This document shows, piece by piece, positions 9,123 through 17,156 of a stretch of DNA of 55,630 nucleotides (positions within the stretch are counted from its first letter, which is position 1; every line of letters starts with the position of its first letter). The stretch spans positions 1-55,630 of the forward strand of contig CANFLL010000014.1 in the NCBI GenBank assembly GCA_947447825.1. Direction: 5' to 3'. A model generated the notes under the pieces. The model did not search any database. It was given only the letters and a program-made list of their open reading frames with translations, and had not been told where the DNA came from. The position numbers and the translations under genes are program-made. The DNA is from Chitinophagaceae bacterium (lineage in GTDB: Bacteria; Bacteroidota; Bacteroidia; Chitinophagales; Chitinophagaceae).

Positions 9123-9517
9123 GTTTTAAAGCAGGAGACAACTACAAACTAACTTTTACCGTTAGCGAGGATAAGTACAAGGGTTTCATTGAATTATTCA
9201 ACGATAATAATCCGCTTCATACCAATGATGAGTTTGCAAGAGGATATGGTTTCAAAGGTAAAGTGATGCACGGAAATATCTTGAATGGCTTCCTCTCCTA
9301 CTTCATAGGAGAATGTTTGCCTAGTAAAGATGTCATCATTCATTCGCAGGAAATACAATTCAAGAATCCTGTTTATGTAAACGATGAACTAGCATTTAAT
9401 GCAACCATTTTGGATGTTTATGAGTCTGTGAAAACAGTTGAATTCAAATTCGATTTCAAAAATAATCTATCGAAAACAGTTGCTAAAGGAAAAATTCAAA
9501 TTGGTTTATTAAAATGA
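9119..9517 (+). CDS. MaoC-like hot-dog dehydratase/hydratase
   Basis: This single-domain hot-dog protein has 132 residues. It carries the (R)-specific hydratase signature DNNPLH (Asp29 and His34 as the likely catalytic pair) followed by [16 protein letters not shown]. Family members add or remove water at the 2,3 position of acyl thioesters on CoA or ACP. It overlaps both the ACP gene upstream and the SDR gene downstream by 4 bp. I infer that it acts on the ACP-bound acyl group of this operon. Confidence 0.88.
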   Translation: MSFKAGDNYKLTFTVSEDKYKGFIELFNDNNPLHTNDEFARGYGFKGKVMHGNILNGFLSYFIGECLPSKDVIIHSQEIQFKNPVYVNDELAFNATILDVYESVKTVEFKFDFKNNLSKTVAKGKIQIGLLK

Positions 9518-10236
9518 ATATACTCATAACTGGAGGAGCTTCTGGCTTGGGCGAAGCAATAACTAGAACGCTGGCTAAAGATGCCAATAATAAAATATAT
9601 TTCACCTACAGTAGGTCTGATGTAAACGCAAAAAAGATAGAGCAGGAATTAGAAAATACTTCCTCAATAAAATGCGATTTTACTGATGCGGCTAGTGTTG
9701 CCGAATTAAAACAGCAATTGAGTACTTTTCAGCTTGATGTTTTAATTAACAATGCTTTCTGGGGAACGCCTGTTAAAACCTACTTTCATAAGATAGATGT
9801 AACCGAATTTCAAACCGATTTCACCAATTACATCATCCCTACAGTAGAAATTACACAAGCAGCTATTGCATACTTTAGAAAGAAAAAGAGTGGTAAAATT
9901 ATTACTGTTCTAACCTCTTTTCTATTAAACACCCCTCCTATTGGCTCCTCCGTTTATGTTGCTAATAAAGCTTATTTACAAGCGTTAGTGAAGTCATGGG
10001 CAACTGAAAATATTCCTTACAACATTTCTTCAAATTCAGTTTCCCCCTCTTTCATGTTAACCAATTTGACGGCAGATGTTGATGAAAGAATTATTGAACA
10101 AATGACAGCTAACCACCCCTTAAAGAAAATTTTGACAACCACTGAAGCAGCAGAAGCGGTTTTGTTTTTAGCCAATGCCTCCACACAGGTAAATGGAATA
10201 GACATCGTTTTGAATGCAGGAACTAACATAAAATAA
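9514..10236 (+). CDS. Short-chain dehydrogenase/reductase (FabG-like)
   Basis: This classical SDR has 240 residues. The nucleotide-binding motif TGGASGLG lies at residues 6-13, INNA at 78-81, and the catalytic Ser135, Tyr148 and Lys152 in TSF and YVANK. The C-terminal GIDIVLNAG is usual for the FabG branch. It overlaps the MaoC gene by 4 bp, so dehydration/hydration and ketoreduction steps seem to be co-translated. The substrate is probably an acyl-ACP, though a nucleotide-sugar or free alcohol cannot be excluded. Confidence 0.88.
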   Translation: MNILITGGASGLGEAITRTLAKDANNKIYFTYSRSDVNAKKIEQELENTSSIKCDFTDAASVAELKQQLSTFQLDVLINNAFWGTPVKTYFHKIDVTEFQTDFTNYIIPTVEITQAAIAYFRKKKSGKIITVLTSFLLNTPPIGSSVYVANKAYLQALVKSWATENIPYNISSNSVSPSFMLTNLTADVDERIIEQMTANHPLKKILTTTEAAEAVLFLANASTQVNGIDIVLNAGTNIK

Positions 10237-10243
10237 GTAGATT

Positions 10244-11677
10244 ATGATTTTCAACTCCCTTGAGTTTTTAATTTTCTTCATCCTTTTATACCCTTTGTAT
10301 TGGTTTGGCACTAAAAACAATTTAAAACTTCAGAATTTACTTCTTCTCTTGGGAAGCTATGTATTTTATGCATGGTCCGACTGGAGATTGCTATCCTATT
10401 TAATTGCTTCCTCAATTATATCATTCTATGCAGGTATCTATATTGAAAAAACAACCAATCCTTCACATAAACAATGGTTTTTAACCATTGGATTAGTACA
10501 AGGACTTGGAGGATTGATATTCTTTAAATATTTCAACTTTTTCATTACTTCTTTTAAAGATGCCTTTCACCAAATAGGGATTAACTTAAATATTTCCACT
10601 TTAAATCTTCTAGTTCCTATTGGTATCAGTTTTTTCACTTTTAAAACTATCAGCTATCTGTTGGATGTAAACAAAGGAAAAATGACTGCGTGCAAAGACT
10701 GGATTTCCTTTTTTACTTATGTTGGCTTCTTTCCTACCATACTTTCTGGCCCTATAGACAGAGCAAAAAGTTTTATTCCTCAACTAGAGAAACCAAGAAC
10801 TTTCAGCTATGAAAAATCTATTAATGGATTTAAGCAAATAGTTTGGGGCTTATTTAAAAAAGTGGTTATTGCAGATAGTTTATCTGTTGGTGTAAATGAC
10901 ATTTTCACCAACTATCCAACCTTTCATTTTACCTCATTAATAGTAGGAATTATAGCATATAGTTTTCAATTATATGCAGATTTCTCTGGCTACTCTGACA
11001 TGGCAATTGGCTTTTCAAGACTACTTGGCTTTGAGGTAACACCCAATTTTAATTACCCATTTCTAGGAGAAAATGTTGCCGACTTCTGGCGCAGATGGCA
11101 TATTTCTTTAACCTCTTGGTTAACGGAGTATGTGTTCACTCCTTTGAGCATCACCTTTAGAGATTATGATAAACTAGGCGTAATTTTATCTATAACCATC
11201 AATTTTATTATCTGTGGCTTTTGGCATGGTCCCAATTGGACATTTATTGTTTGGGGCGTGTTGCATGGTCTCTATTTTATACCCCTCATTCTTAGCGGTT
11301 CATTTAATAAAAAGAAAAAAAAGGTTGCAAAAGAAACTACTTCTCAATGGATTGTTAGGCACCTTAAAATAGTTGGCACATTCTCTTTAATAAGTCTTAA
11401 TCTGGTTCTTTTTCGTGCAAACACCATTGCAGAAGCATTTGGTTACTATAAACAAATTCTAGTAGGATTAATAAGTTTTCACTTTGAGGTACCAAAATAT
11501 CTTTCTTCCTTTTACTTCATCCTTTCTTTTATTTTATTGGAATATTATCTAAGAAAAAAGGATGAAATCACAATACTTAAAAGTTTATGGCTCAATAAAG
11601 TTTTTTATGCCATCATTGGCTTTTTCATTGTGCTTTATCTAGGGCAAGCAGAGAGTTATATTTATTTCAAGTTCTAA
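10244..11677 (+). CDS. MBOAT family O-acyltransferase (AlgI/DltB-like)
   Basis: This multi-spanning membrane protein has 477 residues and the AlgI/PatA/DltB-type features: FFKYFNFF, LLVPIGISFFTFKTISYL, DFSGYSDMAIG, DFWRRWHISLTSWL (His286) and the catalytic GFWHGPNW (His328). Such enzymes move acyl groups across the inner membrane onto extracytoplasmic sugars or polymers. The ACP four genes upstream could act as donor, as DltC does for DltB. It is followed by an SGNH-like protein, the usual partner type for MBOAT acylation systems. Confidence 0.93.
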   Translation: MIFNSLEFLIFFILLYPLYWFGTKNNLKLQNLLLLLGSYVFYAWSDWRLLSYLIASSIISFYAGIYIEKTTNPSHKQWFLTIGLVQGLGGLIFFKYFNFFITSFKDAFHQIGINLNISTLNLLVPIGISFFTFKTISYLLDVNKGKMTACKDWISFFTYVGFFPTILSGPIDRAKSFIPQLEKPRTFSYEKSINGFKQIVWGLFKKVVIADSLSVGVNDIFTNYPTFHFTSLIVGIIAYSFQLYADFSGYSDMAIGFSRLLGFEVTPNFNYPFLGENVADFWRRWHISLTSWLTEYVFTPLSITFRDYDKLGVILSITINFIICGFWHGPNWTFIVWGVLHGLYFIPLILSGSFNKKKKKVAKETTSQWIVRHLKIVGTFSLISLNLVLFRANTIAEAFGYYKQILVGLISFHFEVPKYLSSFYFILSFILLEYYLRKKDEITILKSLWLNKVFYAIIGFFIVLYLGQAESYIYFKF

Positions 11678-11689
11678 AATCAGGTTACT

Positions 11690-12685
11690 ATGAATCGTTT
11701 CATTACCAGAATACTGACTTATGTGGTATTGATGTTTTCTATAGGTTTTGCTTTTATCTATTTTGCAATATGGATTTGCCCTAATAAGTTTTCCGGCGAG
11801 CCTTATACCTATTTTCTATGGGATTATCAAACAAAAAGGATGAATCAACAGTTTCCTGCCCATAACAACATCATCATTGGGGATTCTAAAGCATTAGCAG
11901 CTTTAAATCCACATATCACAGGACATAACTTCTACAACTTTTCTCTATCAGGTACAACACCTTTTGAAGGCTATAGTCTTCTTAAAAAATTCATTGCTAA
12001 AAACAAAGTAGATACACTTTTACTAAGCTATAGTCCATTAATGTTTAATGGTAATCCGTTCGACTTTGAACCTGCCACTCTTGCCTTTAACTTTATCGGT
12101 AAAGAGGATATTGAAAACCTTGAAAAAGTGGAACAACAATACCACATTACACTTGACAACAATAAGCCAAGTGATTTATTATATTTGAAAAGAAAACTAA
12201 TAACGGCTCACTTTCCATGGTATTTTAGAGCTGATTTTGTTAATAAAATCTTTACCGACATAAAAACACCTTTTAAGAAAGTAGAATTATTTTTTAATGA
12301 AAATGGACATAGTTTCTACGGTCAAGCTGACTCTTCAACTGCATTAGCTTTTGAAGCAACTCGTCCTAAAAGCCTTAATCATTTTGATGTGAACCCTGTT
12401 AGTATTAGCTATTTTGATTCTATTTATGCACTCTGCAATGAAAAGCACATCAAATTTTACTATGCTACCATTCCAATCAATCAGACTACTTATCAAAAAA
12501 TTGATACCACACCGCTCTACACGCAATATATATCGTTGATAGAATCATTTAAAACAAAATATCCAAACATCACCATCCTAAATAAATATGCCACGCTACC
12601 CAATGCATATTATGGAGATGTGAATCACCTTAATCAAAAAGGCTGTCTTCTATTTTCTAGTTACATACATGAAGCGTTGAAATAA
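11690..12685 (+). CDS. SGNH-like membrane-anchored protein (AlgJ/DltD-type partner)
   Basis: The protein has 331 residues with one N-terminal membrane segment (about 7-30), and the rest is presumably periplasmic. The SGNH hallmarks are visible: IIIGDSKALA with Ser66 in the GDS position, and DVNHLNQKG with Asp310 and His313 as the C-terminal catalytic pair. The family pattern MBOAT plus SGNH is known from alginate O-acetylation (AlgI with AlgJ/AlgX) and D-alanylation (DltB/DltD), where the SGNH protein completes transfer to the acceptor. The sequence itself is divergent and the acceptor is unknown. It is the last gene of the operon. Confidence 0.72.
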   Translation: MNRFITRILTYVVLMFSIGFAFIYFAIWICPNKFSGEPYTYFLWDYQTKRMNQQFPAHNNIIIGDSKALAALNPHITGHNFYNFSLSGTTPFEGYSLLKKFIAKNKVDTLLLSYSPLMFNGNPFDFEPATLAFNFIGKEDIENLEKVEQQYHITLDNNKPSDLLYLKRKLITAHFPWYFRADFVNKIFTDIKTPFKKVELFFNENGHSFYGQADSSTALAFEATRPKSLNHFDVNPVSISYFDSIYALCNEKHIKFYYATIPINQTTYQKIDTTPLYTQYISLIESFKTKYPNITILNKYATLPNAYYGDVNHLNQKGCLLFSSYIHEALK

Positions 12686-12847
12686 GCAGTTGAAATGGAG
12701 AATACTACTTTCTATTTTATATGAAACCATAAGATTGGGTAAAAATGAGCTGCTATCAAAAGGTTGTTACAGACTTTAATCTTATGAATGCTTATTACGA
12801 AAAGTACAATCTGCGTATTATTTAGTGGAACATTATTGTTACCCGAT

Positions 12848-13127
12848 ACAATCGGAGTGTCAGCGAAATCAATTGAACATATCCCCAATATAATTGGAAA
12901 CTATCCTTAATACAGTCTGATTGTCAACGGAATCAATCAGAGTGTATCCTTAATACAATCGGATTGTCAGCGGAATCAATCGAAACGTATTCCCAATACA
13001 ATCAGAGTGTATCCTTAATACAATCGGATTGTCAACGAAATCAATCGGAGTGTATCCTTAATACATTCGGAGTGTATTCCTAATACAATCGGATTGTCAA
13101 CGGAATCAATCGGAGTGTATTGTGGGA
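12848..13127. repeat. Array B: CAATCGGATTG-type words at 21-22 bp, 65-bp higher order
   Basis: The odd dyad ACAATC-G-GATTGT occurs exactly at 12955-12967, 13020-13032 and 13085-13097, giving a 65-bp higher-order period. Degenerate starts lie at 12848 and 12912. Within a unit the related word CAATCGGAGTGTAT recurs every 21-22 bp (for example 13021, 13042, 13064, 13086), separated by TCCTTAAT-like linkers. No open frame runs through it. It starts 160 bp after the SGNH-like gene and ends before the SAM riboswitch. Confidence 0.9.
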
Positions 13128-13354
13128 TAGATTTAAGTTTTCAATCAAACAATCATGAAATAAAAAAAGTCACCCAGAAAATATCCTGAGAAATTACTAA
13201 TGACACTAGCGCATTGAGACTGATAAATACATTGATAGGGATTATATTGTTAGTAAATTCAATTTGGGTGTGCATGAATGAATTTGTTAGTGGTGGTAAT
13301 TTCAATTTGGCAGATTACCCCATCTACCTTTACATTTGCACCAGTTCTTTAAAT

Positions 13355-13468
13355 TACTTATCAAGAAAGGCAGAGGGAATTGGCCCTGTGAAGCCTTGGC
13401 AACCCAAACAAGTGACCGCGCTTGTTTAGAAGGTGCCAACTCCACTCCCGAATGGGAAGAGATAAGTC
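13355..13468 (+). promoter_or_regulatory. SAM-I (S-box) riboswitch
   Basis: The conserved S-box elements occur in order: CTTATCAAGA at the 5' side of P1, GAGGGAATTGGCCC of P2, TGAAGCCTTGGCAACC, the variable P3 hairpin, AAGGTGCCAACTCC, a P4 hairpin (CTCCCGAATGGGAAG) and the closing GATAAG pairing with CTTATC. It binds S-adenosylmethionine and normally turns off methionine genes. The next gene on this strand is metX, the expected target. The start codon is almost 400 bp downstream, with a terminator between. Confidence 0.95.
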
Positions 13469-13521
13469 AGCGTTGGTTTTATTTTCAATGAATACTTCTA
13501 TAGTATTTTATATGTTATAAT

Positions 13522-13555
13522 AGCCCGTCTGATTTATTTCTGATGGGCTTTTTTA
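13522..13555 (+). terminator. Terminator between the SAM riboswitch and metX
   Basis: The stem AGCCCGTC / GATGGGCT, with one wobble pair and further pairing inside, is followed by TTTTTT. Its position 54 bp after the aptamer suits a transcription-attenuation platform, read when SAM is bound. An alternative anti-terminator pairing was not worked out. Confidence 0.8.
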
Positions 13556-13856
13556 TTGCCCCTTCTACCCAATTGTTAAGTATTAATTGCTTATTTTTTT
13601 TGTTGCTATATAGAAGATTTACCAACAAGTTCACAAGGAAAAAAAGAAAGTACACAATGGTTTTATTCCTATTGCAACTTCTTTTTTAATAATTGTTCTT
13701 CCTCCTTTGTGTTCTTTGGTAAACACTTCTTGTTCTGGGTGGTTAAAACATCCTAGAATAGTAACTATTGTTTAACTCTAACTTTTTTGTTCTTATTTTT
13801 TGTAGGAACAGACTCATAACATAGGCACTTATTGGCCGATTGTTATTGCACTAAAT
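13556..13856. other. Long metX leader with an inverted repeat
   Basis: There is no gene. An imperfect inverted repeat pairs 13618-13638 (TTTACCAACAAGTTCACAAGG) with 13704-13723 (CCTTTGTGTTCTTTGGTAAA), spanning 106 bp, with some further symmetry outside the arms. It may be a small MITE-like or structural element. No promoter is evident. Confidence 0.45.
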
Positions 13857-14891
13857 ATGTCTAAGATTTATAAACATCAGGGAGTATTTGTATTGGAAAG
13901 TGGGAAGCGTCTCTCTAACCTTCATTTGGCTTATAGTACATCGGGGGTGCTGAATGAGCAAAAAGATAATGTGGTTTGGATTTTTCATGCACTTACCGGA
14001 AATGATAAACCAAGAGAATGGTGGCCAGGACTTGTGGGTGAAGGTTGCTTATTGAATACGGATGAATATTTTATTGTTTGCGTGAATGCACCTGGGAGTT
14101 GCTATGGTAGCATTAATCCTCTGGATACTAATAGAGAAACAGGCGAACCTTTTTATCATGACTTTCCGCTGTTTACAACAAGGGACATGATTAAAGCCTA
14201 TCAACTTCTGAAAAGAGAGTTGGGCATTGATAGGATTAAAATAGGCGTTGGGGGATCGATGGGTGGACAACAACTATTGGAATGGGCAATAGATGAACCC
14301 TCGATATTTGAATACATAATTCCGATTGCTACTAATGCCAAACATTCATCGTGGGGAATTGCTTTTAATGCCTCGCAGAGAATGTGCATTGAACATGACA
14401 TTACCTGGAAGGAAAAACACCCTGAAGCAGGAATGGAAGGCATGAAAACGGCTAGAAGTATTGCTTTGATTAGCTACAGAAACCATGACACCTACAATGA
14501 AATGCAACAAGGGGTTACTTCCGAAACAAAACATTTACCCGTTGACCAGCAAGTGTTTAAGGTGGAAACTTACCAGAAATATCAGGGAGAAAAACTTGCC
14601 AAACGCTTTAATGCTTTTAGCTATTACTTTTTGAGTAGAGGCATGGACTGTCATAATGTGGGACGTAACAGAGAATCTGTGGAGGCAGCGTTACGATCTA
14701 TTGAGGCAAAGACGCTGGTTATTGGCATATCAAGCGATATTCTTTTTCCTACACATGAACAAGAGTTTATTGCTCAACATATTCCAGATGCTAAATGTGT
14801 TATCATTGAATCATTGTATGGGCATGATGGTTTTCTGCTTGAATTTGCCCAAATAGAAAATGAAATAAGAAAGTTTTTGGTTAATGATTAA
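13857..14891 (+). CDS. metX: Homoserine O-acetyltransferase
   Basis: This 344-residue alpha/beta-hydrolase-fold acyltransferase shows the MetX signatures NVVWIFHALTGND, the nucleophile elbow GGSMGGQQ (Ser134), and the acid and base of the triad at Asp294 (ISSDILFPT) and His323 (YGHDGFLLE). It transfers the acetyl group of acetyl-CoA to homoserine, the first committed step of methionine synthesis. The upstream SAM-I riboswitch supports this assignment over a serine acetyltransferase paralogue. It converges with the YciI gene, with a strong hairpin between them. Confidence 0.95.
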   Translation: MSKIYKHQGVFVLESGKRLSNLHLAYSTSGVLNEQKDNVVWIFHALTGNDKPREWWPGLVGEGCLLNTDEYFIVCVNAPGSCYGSINPLDTNRETGEPFYHDFPLFTTRDMIKAYQLLKRELGIDRIKIGVGGSMGGQQLLEWAIDEPSIFEYIIPIATNAKHSSWGIAFNASQRMCIEHDITWKEKHPEAGMEGMKTARSIALISYRNHDTYNEMQQGVTSETKHLPVDQQVFKVETYQKYQGEKLAKRFNAFSYYFLSRGMDCHNVGRNRESVEAALRSIEAKTLVIGISSDILFPTHEQEFIAQHIPDAKCVIIESLYGHDGFLLEFAQIENEIRKFLVND

Positions 14892-14940
14892 TGTTTAATG
14901 ATGAAGGATTAATTACTTCTCATTAAACATTAATCATTAA
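14881..14940. terminator. 21-bp perfect inverted repeat between metX and the YciI gene
   Basis: The arms at 14881-14901 and 14920-14940 are perfect reverse complements around an 18-nt loop and overlap the metX stop. They lie between convergent genes and probably act as a bidirectional terminator. Confidence 0.75.
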
Positions 14941-14943
14941 AAA

Positions 14944-15243
14944 CTAATCAACATTTTCTGCATCGAGGGCATCAAAAGCTTTAACTTTTTTAGTTGCTTT
15001 AAACTGAATGACTCTACAATCTGCCAAGTTCAAAATAACGAAGGGGTCTTGGGAAATAATGGCATTAATTTCCTCTATACTATCAGCCTTGGCAAAAATA
15101 ATTCCTCCATCACGTGGTTCTTTTCTGCCAGAAGCCAAAAAATTGCCTGCATGATAGTACTTATCTACATATTTCATGTGTGCAGCCATGTTTGCATCAA
15201 TTTGATCTGTTGGTACTTTGTAAGTAAGCTCAATGATATACAT
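14944..15243 (-). CDS. YciI family protein
   Basis: This small protein of 99 residues has the YCII (dimeric alpha+beta barrel) pattern: N-terminal YIIELTYKV, the AAHMKYVDKYYHAGNFLASGRK helix region with a conserved His and Asp, GGIIFAKADS, and DPFVILNLADCRVIQF. The His/Asp pair is the proposed active site of the family, but no general reaction is established, so function is left open. It converges with metX. Confidence 0.88.
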   Translation of the reverse strand: MYIIELTYKVPTDQIDANMAAHMKYVDKYYHAGNFLASGRKEPRDGGIIFAKADSIEEINAIISQDPFVILNLADCRVIQFKATKKVKAFDALDAENVD

Positions 15244-15477
15244 TTTACATAAATTTTAAAGATGAAGGCTTCAAAAGTAAAGCAAGAAGAACAACGAATA
15301 TAACTGATTGTTGTCAGGAATATTATCCAATCCCCCTACATTTACAAATCACTGATAAAGCTACACATCATAGAAAAAGATATAAACGCTATAGGGCTGC
15401 TGGCAATTGCCAATGAAGCTAGCAACGACCATTTTAAAACATTTCTTAAAACAAAAGAAGCCCATTCCATTGATGCA

Positions 15478-15864
15478 ATGGTGTTTGAGCTGAATGAAAC
15501 AATTACCCCACAAATAGATTGTACCTCGTGTGGAAACTGCTGCAAAAGCTTACTTATTAATGTGACAGAAACTGAGGCAGATGCACTTTCTCTACACTTA
15601 AATCAGACGAGAAAAGACTTTGACAATCAATATTTAGAAAAAAGTGGGAATATGATGCTGATGAATGCAATACCGTGTACTTTTTTAAGAAATGATATTT
15701 GTACTGTTTATGAAAATCGTTTTGCTGGCTGTAGGGAATTTCCAGCAATGCACCTGCCAGATTTTAATAAACGCCTATTTACTACTTTTATGCACTACAA
15801 CCGTTGTTTGATTATTTATAATATTGTAGAGGAGCTAAAAGTAATGACAGGGTTTAAGAGATAA
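15478..15864 (+). CDS. YkgJ family cysteine-cluster protein, start uncertain
   Basis: The visible protein (128 residues from the first ATG) contains the family pattern CTSCGNCCK, then CTFLRNDICTVYENRFAGCREFP, and a final Cys in NRCLI. These cysteines are thought to bind zinc or an Fe-S cluster; the role is unknown. The same frame stays open upstream to a stop at 15301 and encodes plausible family sequence (LLAIANEASNDHFKTFLK). The true N-terminus is therefore probably 40 or more residues earlier, yet that stretch has no ATG, GTG or TTG. Either the start is unusual (ATT at 15340, or ATA/CTG) or a base error hides it. Confidence 0.82.
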   Translation: MVFELNETITPQIDCTSCGNCCKSLLINVTETEADALSLHLNQTRKDFDNQYLEKSGNMMLMNAIPCTFLRNDICTVYENRFAGCREFPAMHLPDFNKRLFTTFMHYNRCLIIYNIVEELKVMTGFKR

Positions 15865-15926
15865 AGTGTAATAAGTTGAAGAATTAAGCTAGAATTAATG
15901 AGTTGGTGGTGTACTAATAATGATAT

Positions 15927-15967
15927 AAACATTAAAGGCATACTACATGTGGATGCCTTTAATGTTT
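15927..15967. terminator. Hairpin between convergent genes
   Basis: A perfect 15-bp stem (AAACATTAAAGGCAT with its complement) encloses an 11-nt loop, followed by GTTTG. It lies between the YkgJ gene and the reverse-strand epimerase gene. Confidence 0.75.
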
Positions 15968-16039
15968 GTTTGCTATTTTGTTAGAAATTAATATAAAATC
16001 TGCCTAGCAAAATCTACTTCTTTTTTAGGTATTCTACAA

Positions 16040-17155
16040 TTAGCCTTCAAGTATATCGAATATTCTTTGCGAAGATTTGCCATCTCCATACGGGTTTATT
16101 TTATGGGTCATTTGAGCATAAACTTCTTTGTCATTAAAAAGTTTGCTAAGATAATCAAGTATCAATTCCTTGTTATCGTGAACCAAAACACCAGCACCAG
16201 CATCAATTACTTCCTGCCTTTCGGTAGTGTCTCGTAAAATCAAAATTGGTTTATTGCAAGTAATAGCCTCTTCTTGAATTCCACCACTATCAGTAAACAC
16301 AATGTAGGAATGGTACATCAGGAATACTAACTTGTCATAAGCTAAAGGATTCAAAAGACAAACACCTTTACAATTGCCCAACTCTTTTTTAATGAAATCG
16401 CCATTACGGTTAGGATGAATTGGCAAAACAAATTGAGCCTCGCTTTCTTGTTCCACAAAAGCACGAATACTGTCACAGATATTTTGCAATGGTTGCCCAA
16501 AATTTTCCCTTCTATGTATGGTTGTAAGGATTATCTTTTTCTTTAAATCAACTCCTTTACTTTCAAAATACTTAGCATAATTGGCTTGATTGGTTTCTGT
16601 TATTTCGATGGTATCTATTAAAGAATCAATAACCGTATTGCCAACAATGTGTACCCCATTTAAGATTTTTTCATCATAAAGATTTTGACAAGAAAGACTC
16701 GTTGGGCAAAAATGATAATTGGCAATATGGGTTATCATTTTCCTGTTTCCTTCTTCAGGAAAGGGCGATTCTAGGTCACCACTTCTTAATCCGGCTTCAA
16801 TATGTGCTACTTTTATATTATTATAAAAGCCATATAAAGCTCCCGCAAATGCTGTTGTTGTGTCTCCTTGAACAAAAATAATACTTGGTTTAAACTCCTC
16901 TCCTAGCTTGTGCAATCCTTCCATTATATGATTAAAAGAAGAAACTAGCGTTTGGTTTGGTTTCATTGCAGACAAGTCTACATCATATTTAAAAGAAAAC
17001 AGTTCAAATAAATCATGCAATAATTCCTTGTGCTGCGAGGTTATGCACACCTTTACGTTATGCTTTTCACTAGCCCTGAAAACTTTAATAACAGGGTTCA
17101 TTTTAATTAGCTCAGGTCTTGTACCTAAGATAAAGAGTACTTCTTTTTTACGCAT
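16040..17155 (-). CDS. wecB: UDP-N-acetylglucosamine 2-epimerase (non-hydrolysing)
   Basis: The protein has 371 residues from the chosen start MRKKEVLFILGTRPE, 1 bp after the stop of the upstream gene; an ATG eight codons earlier would overlap that gene. Family signatures are GTRPELIKMNPVI, HIEAGLRSGDLESPFPEEGNR, TIHRRENFG and the UDP-binding DSGGIQEEA. It interconverts UDP-GlcNAc and UDP-ManNAc in the cytoplasm. It is the last gene of a three-gene reverse-strand unit with a membrane glycosyltransferase, so it probably supplies UDP-ManNAc or a derivative for a surface glycan. Confidence 0.94.
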   Translation of the reverse strand: MRKKEVLFILGTRPELIKMNPVIKVFRASEKHNVKVCITSQHKELLHDLFELFSFKYDVDLSAMKPNQTLVSSFNHIMEGLHKLGEEFKPSIIFVQGDTTTAFAGALYGFYNNIKVAHIEAGLRSGDLESPFPEEGNRKMITHIANYHFCPTSLSCQNLYDEKILNGVHIVGNTVIDSLIDTIEITETNQANYAKYFESKGVDLKKKIILTTIHRRENFGQPLQNICDSIRAFVEQESEAQFVLPIHPNRNGDFIKKELGNCKGVCLLNPLAYDKLVFLMYHSYIVFTDSGGIQEEAITCNKPILILRDTTERQEVIDAGAGVLVHDNKELILDYLSKLFNDKEVYAQMTHKINPYGDGKSSQRIFDILEG

Positions 17156-17156
17156 T

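Noticed and set aside
13214-13429. 71-codon frame with a hydrophobic N-terminus
   Set aside because: It starts at TTG without a ribosome site and its 3' half is the SAM-I riboswitch aptamer.
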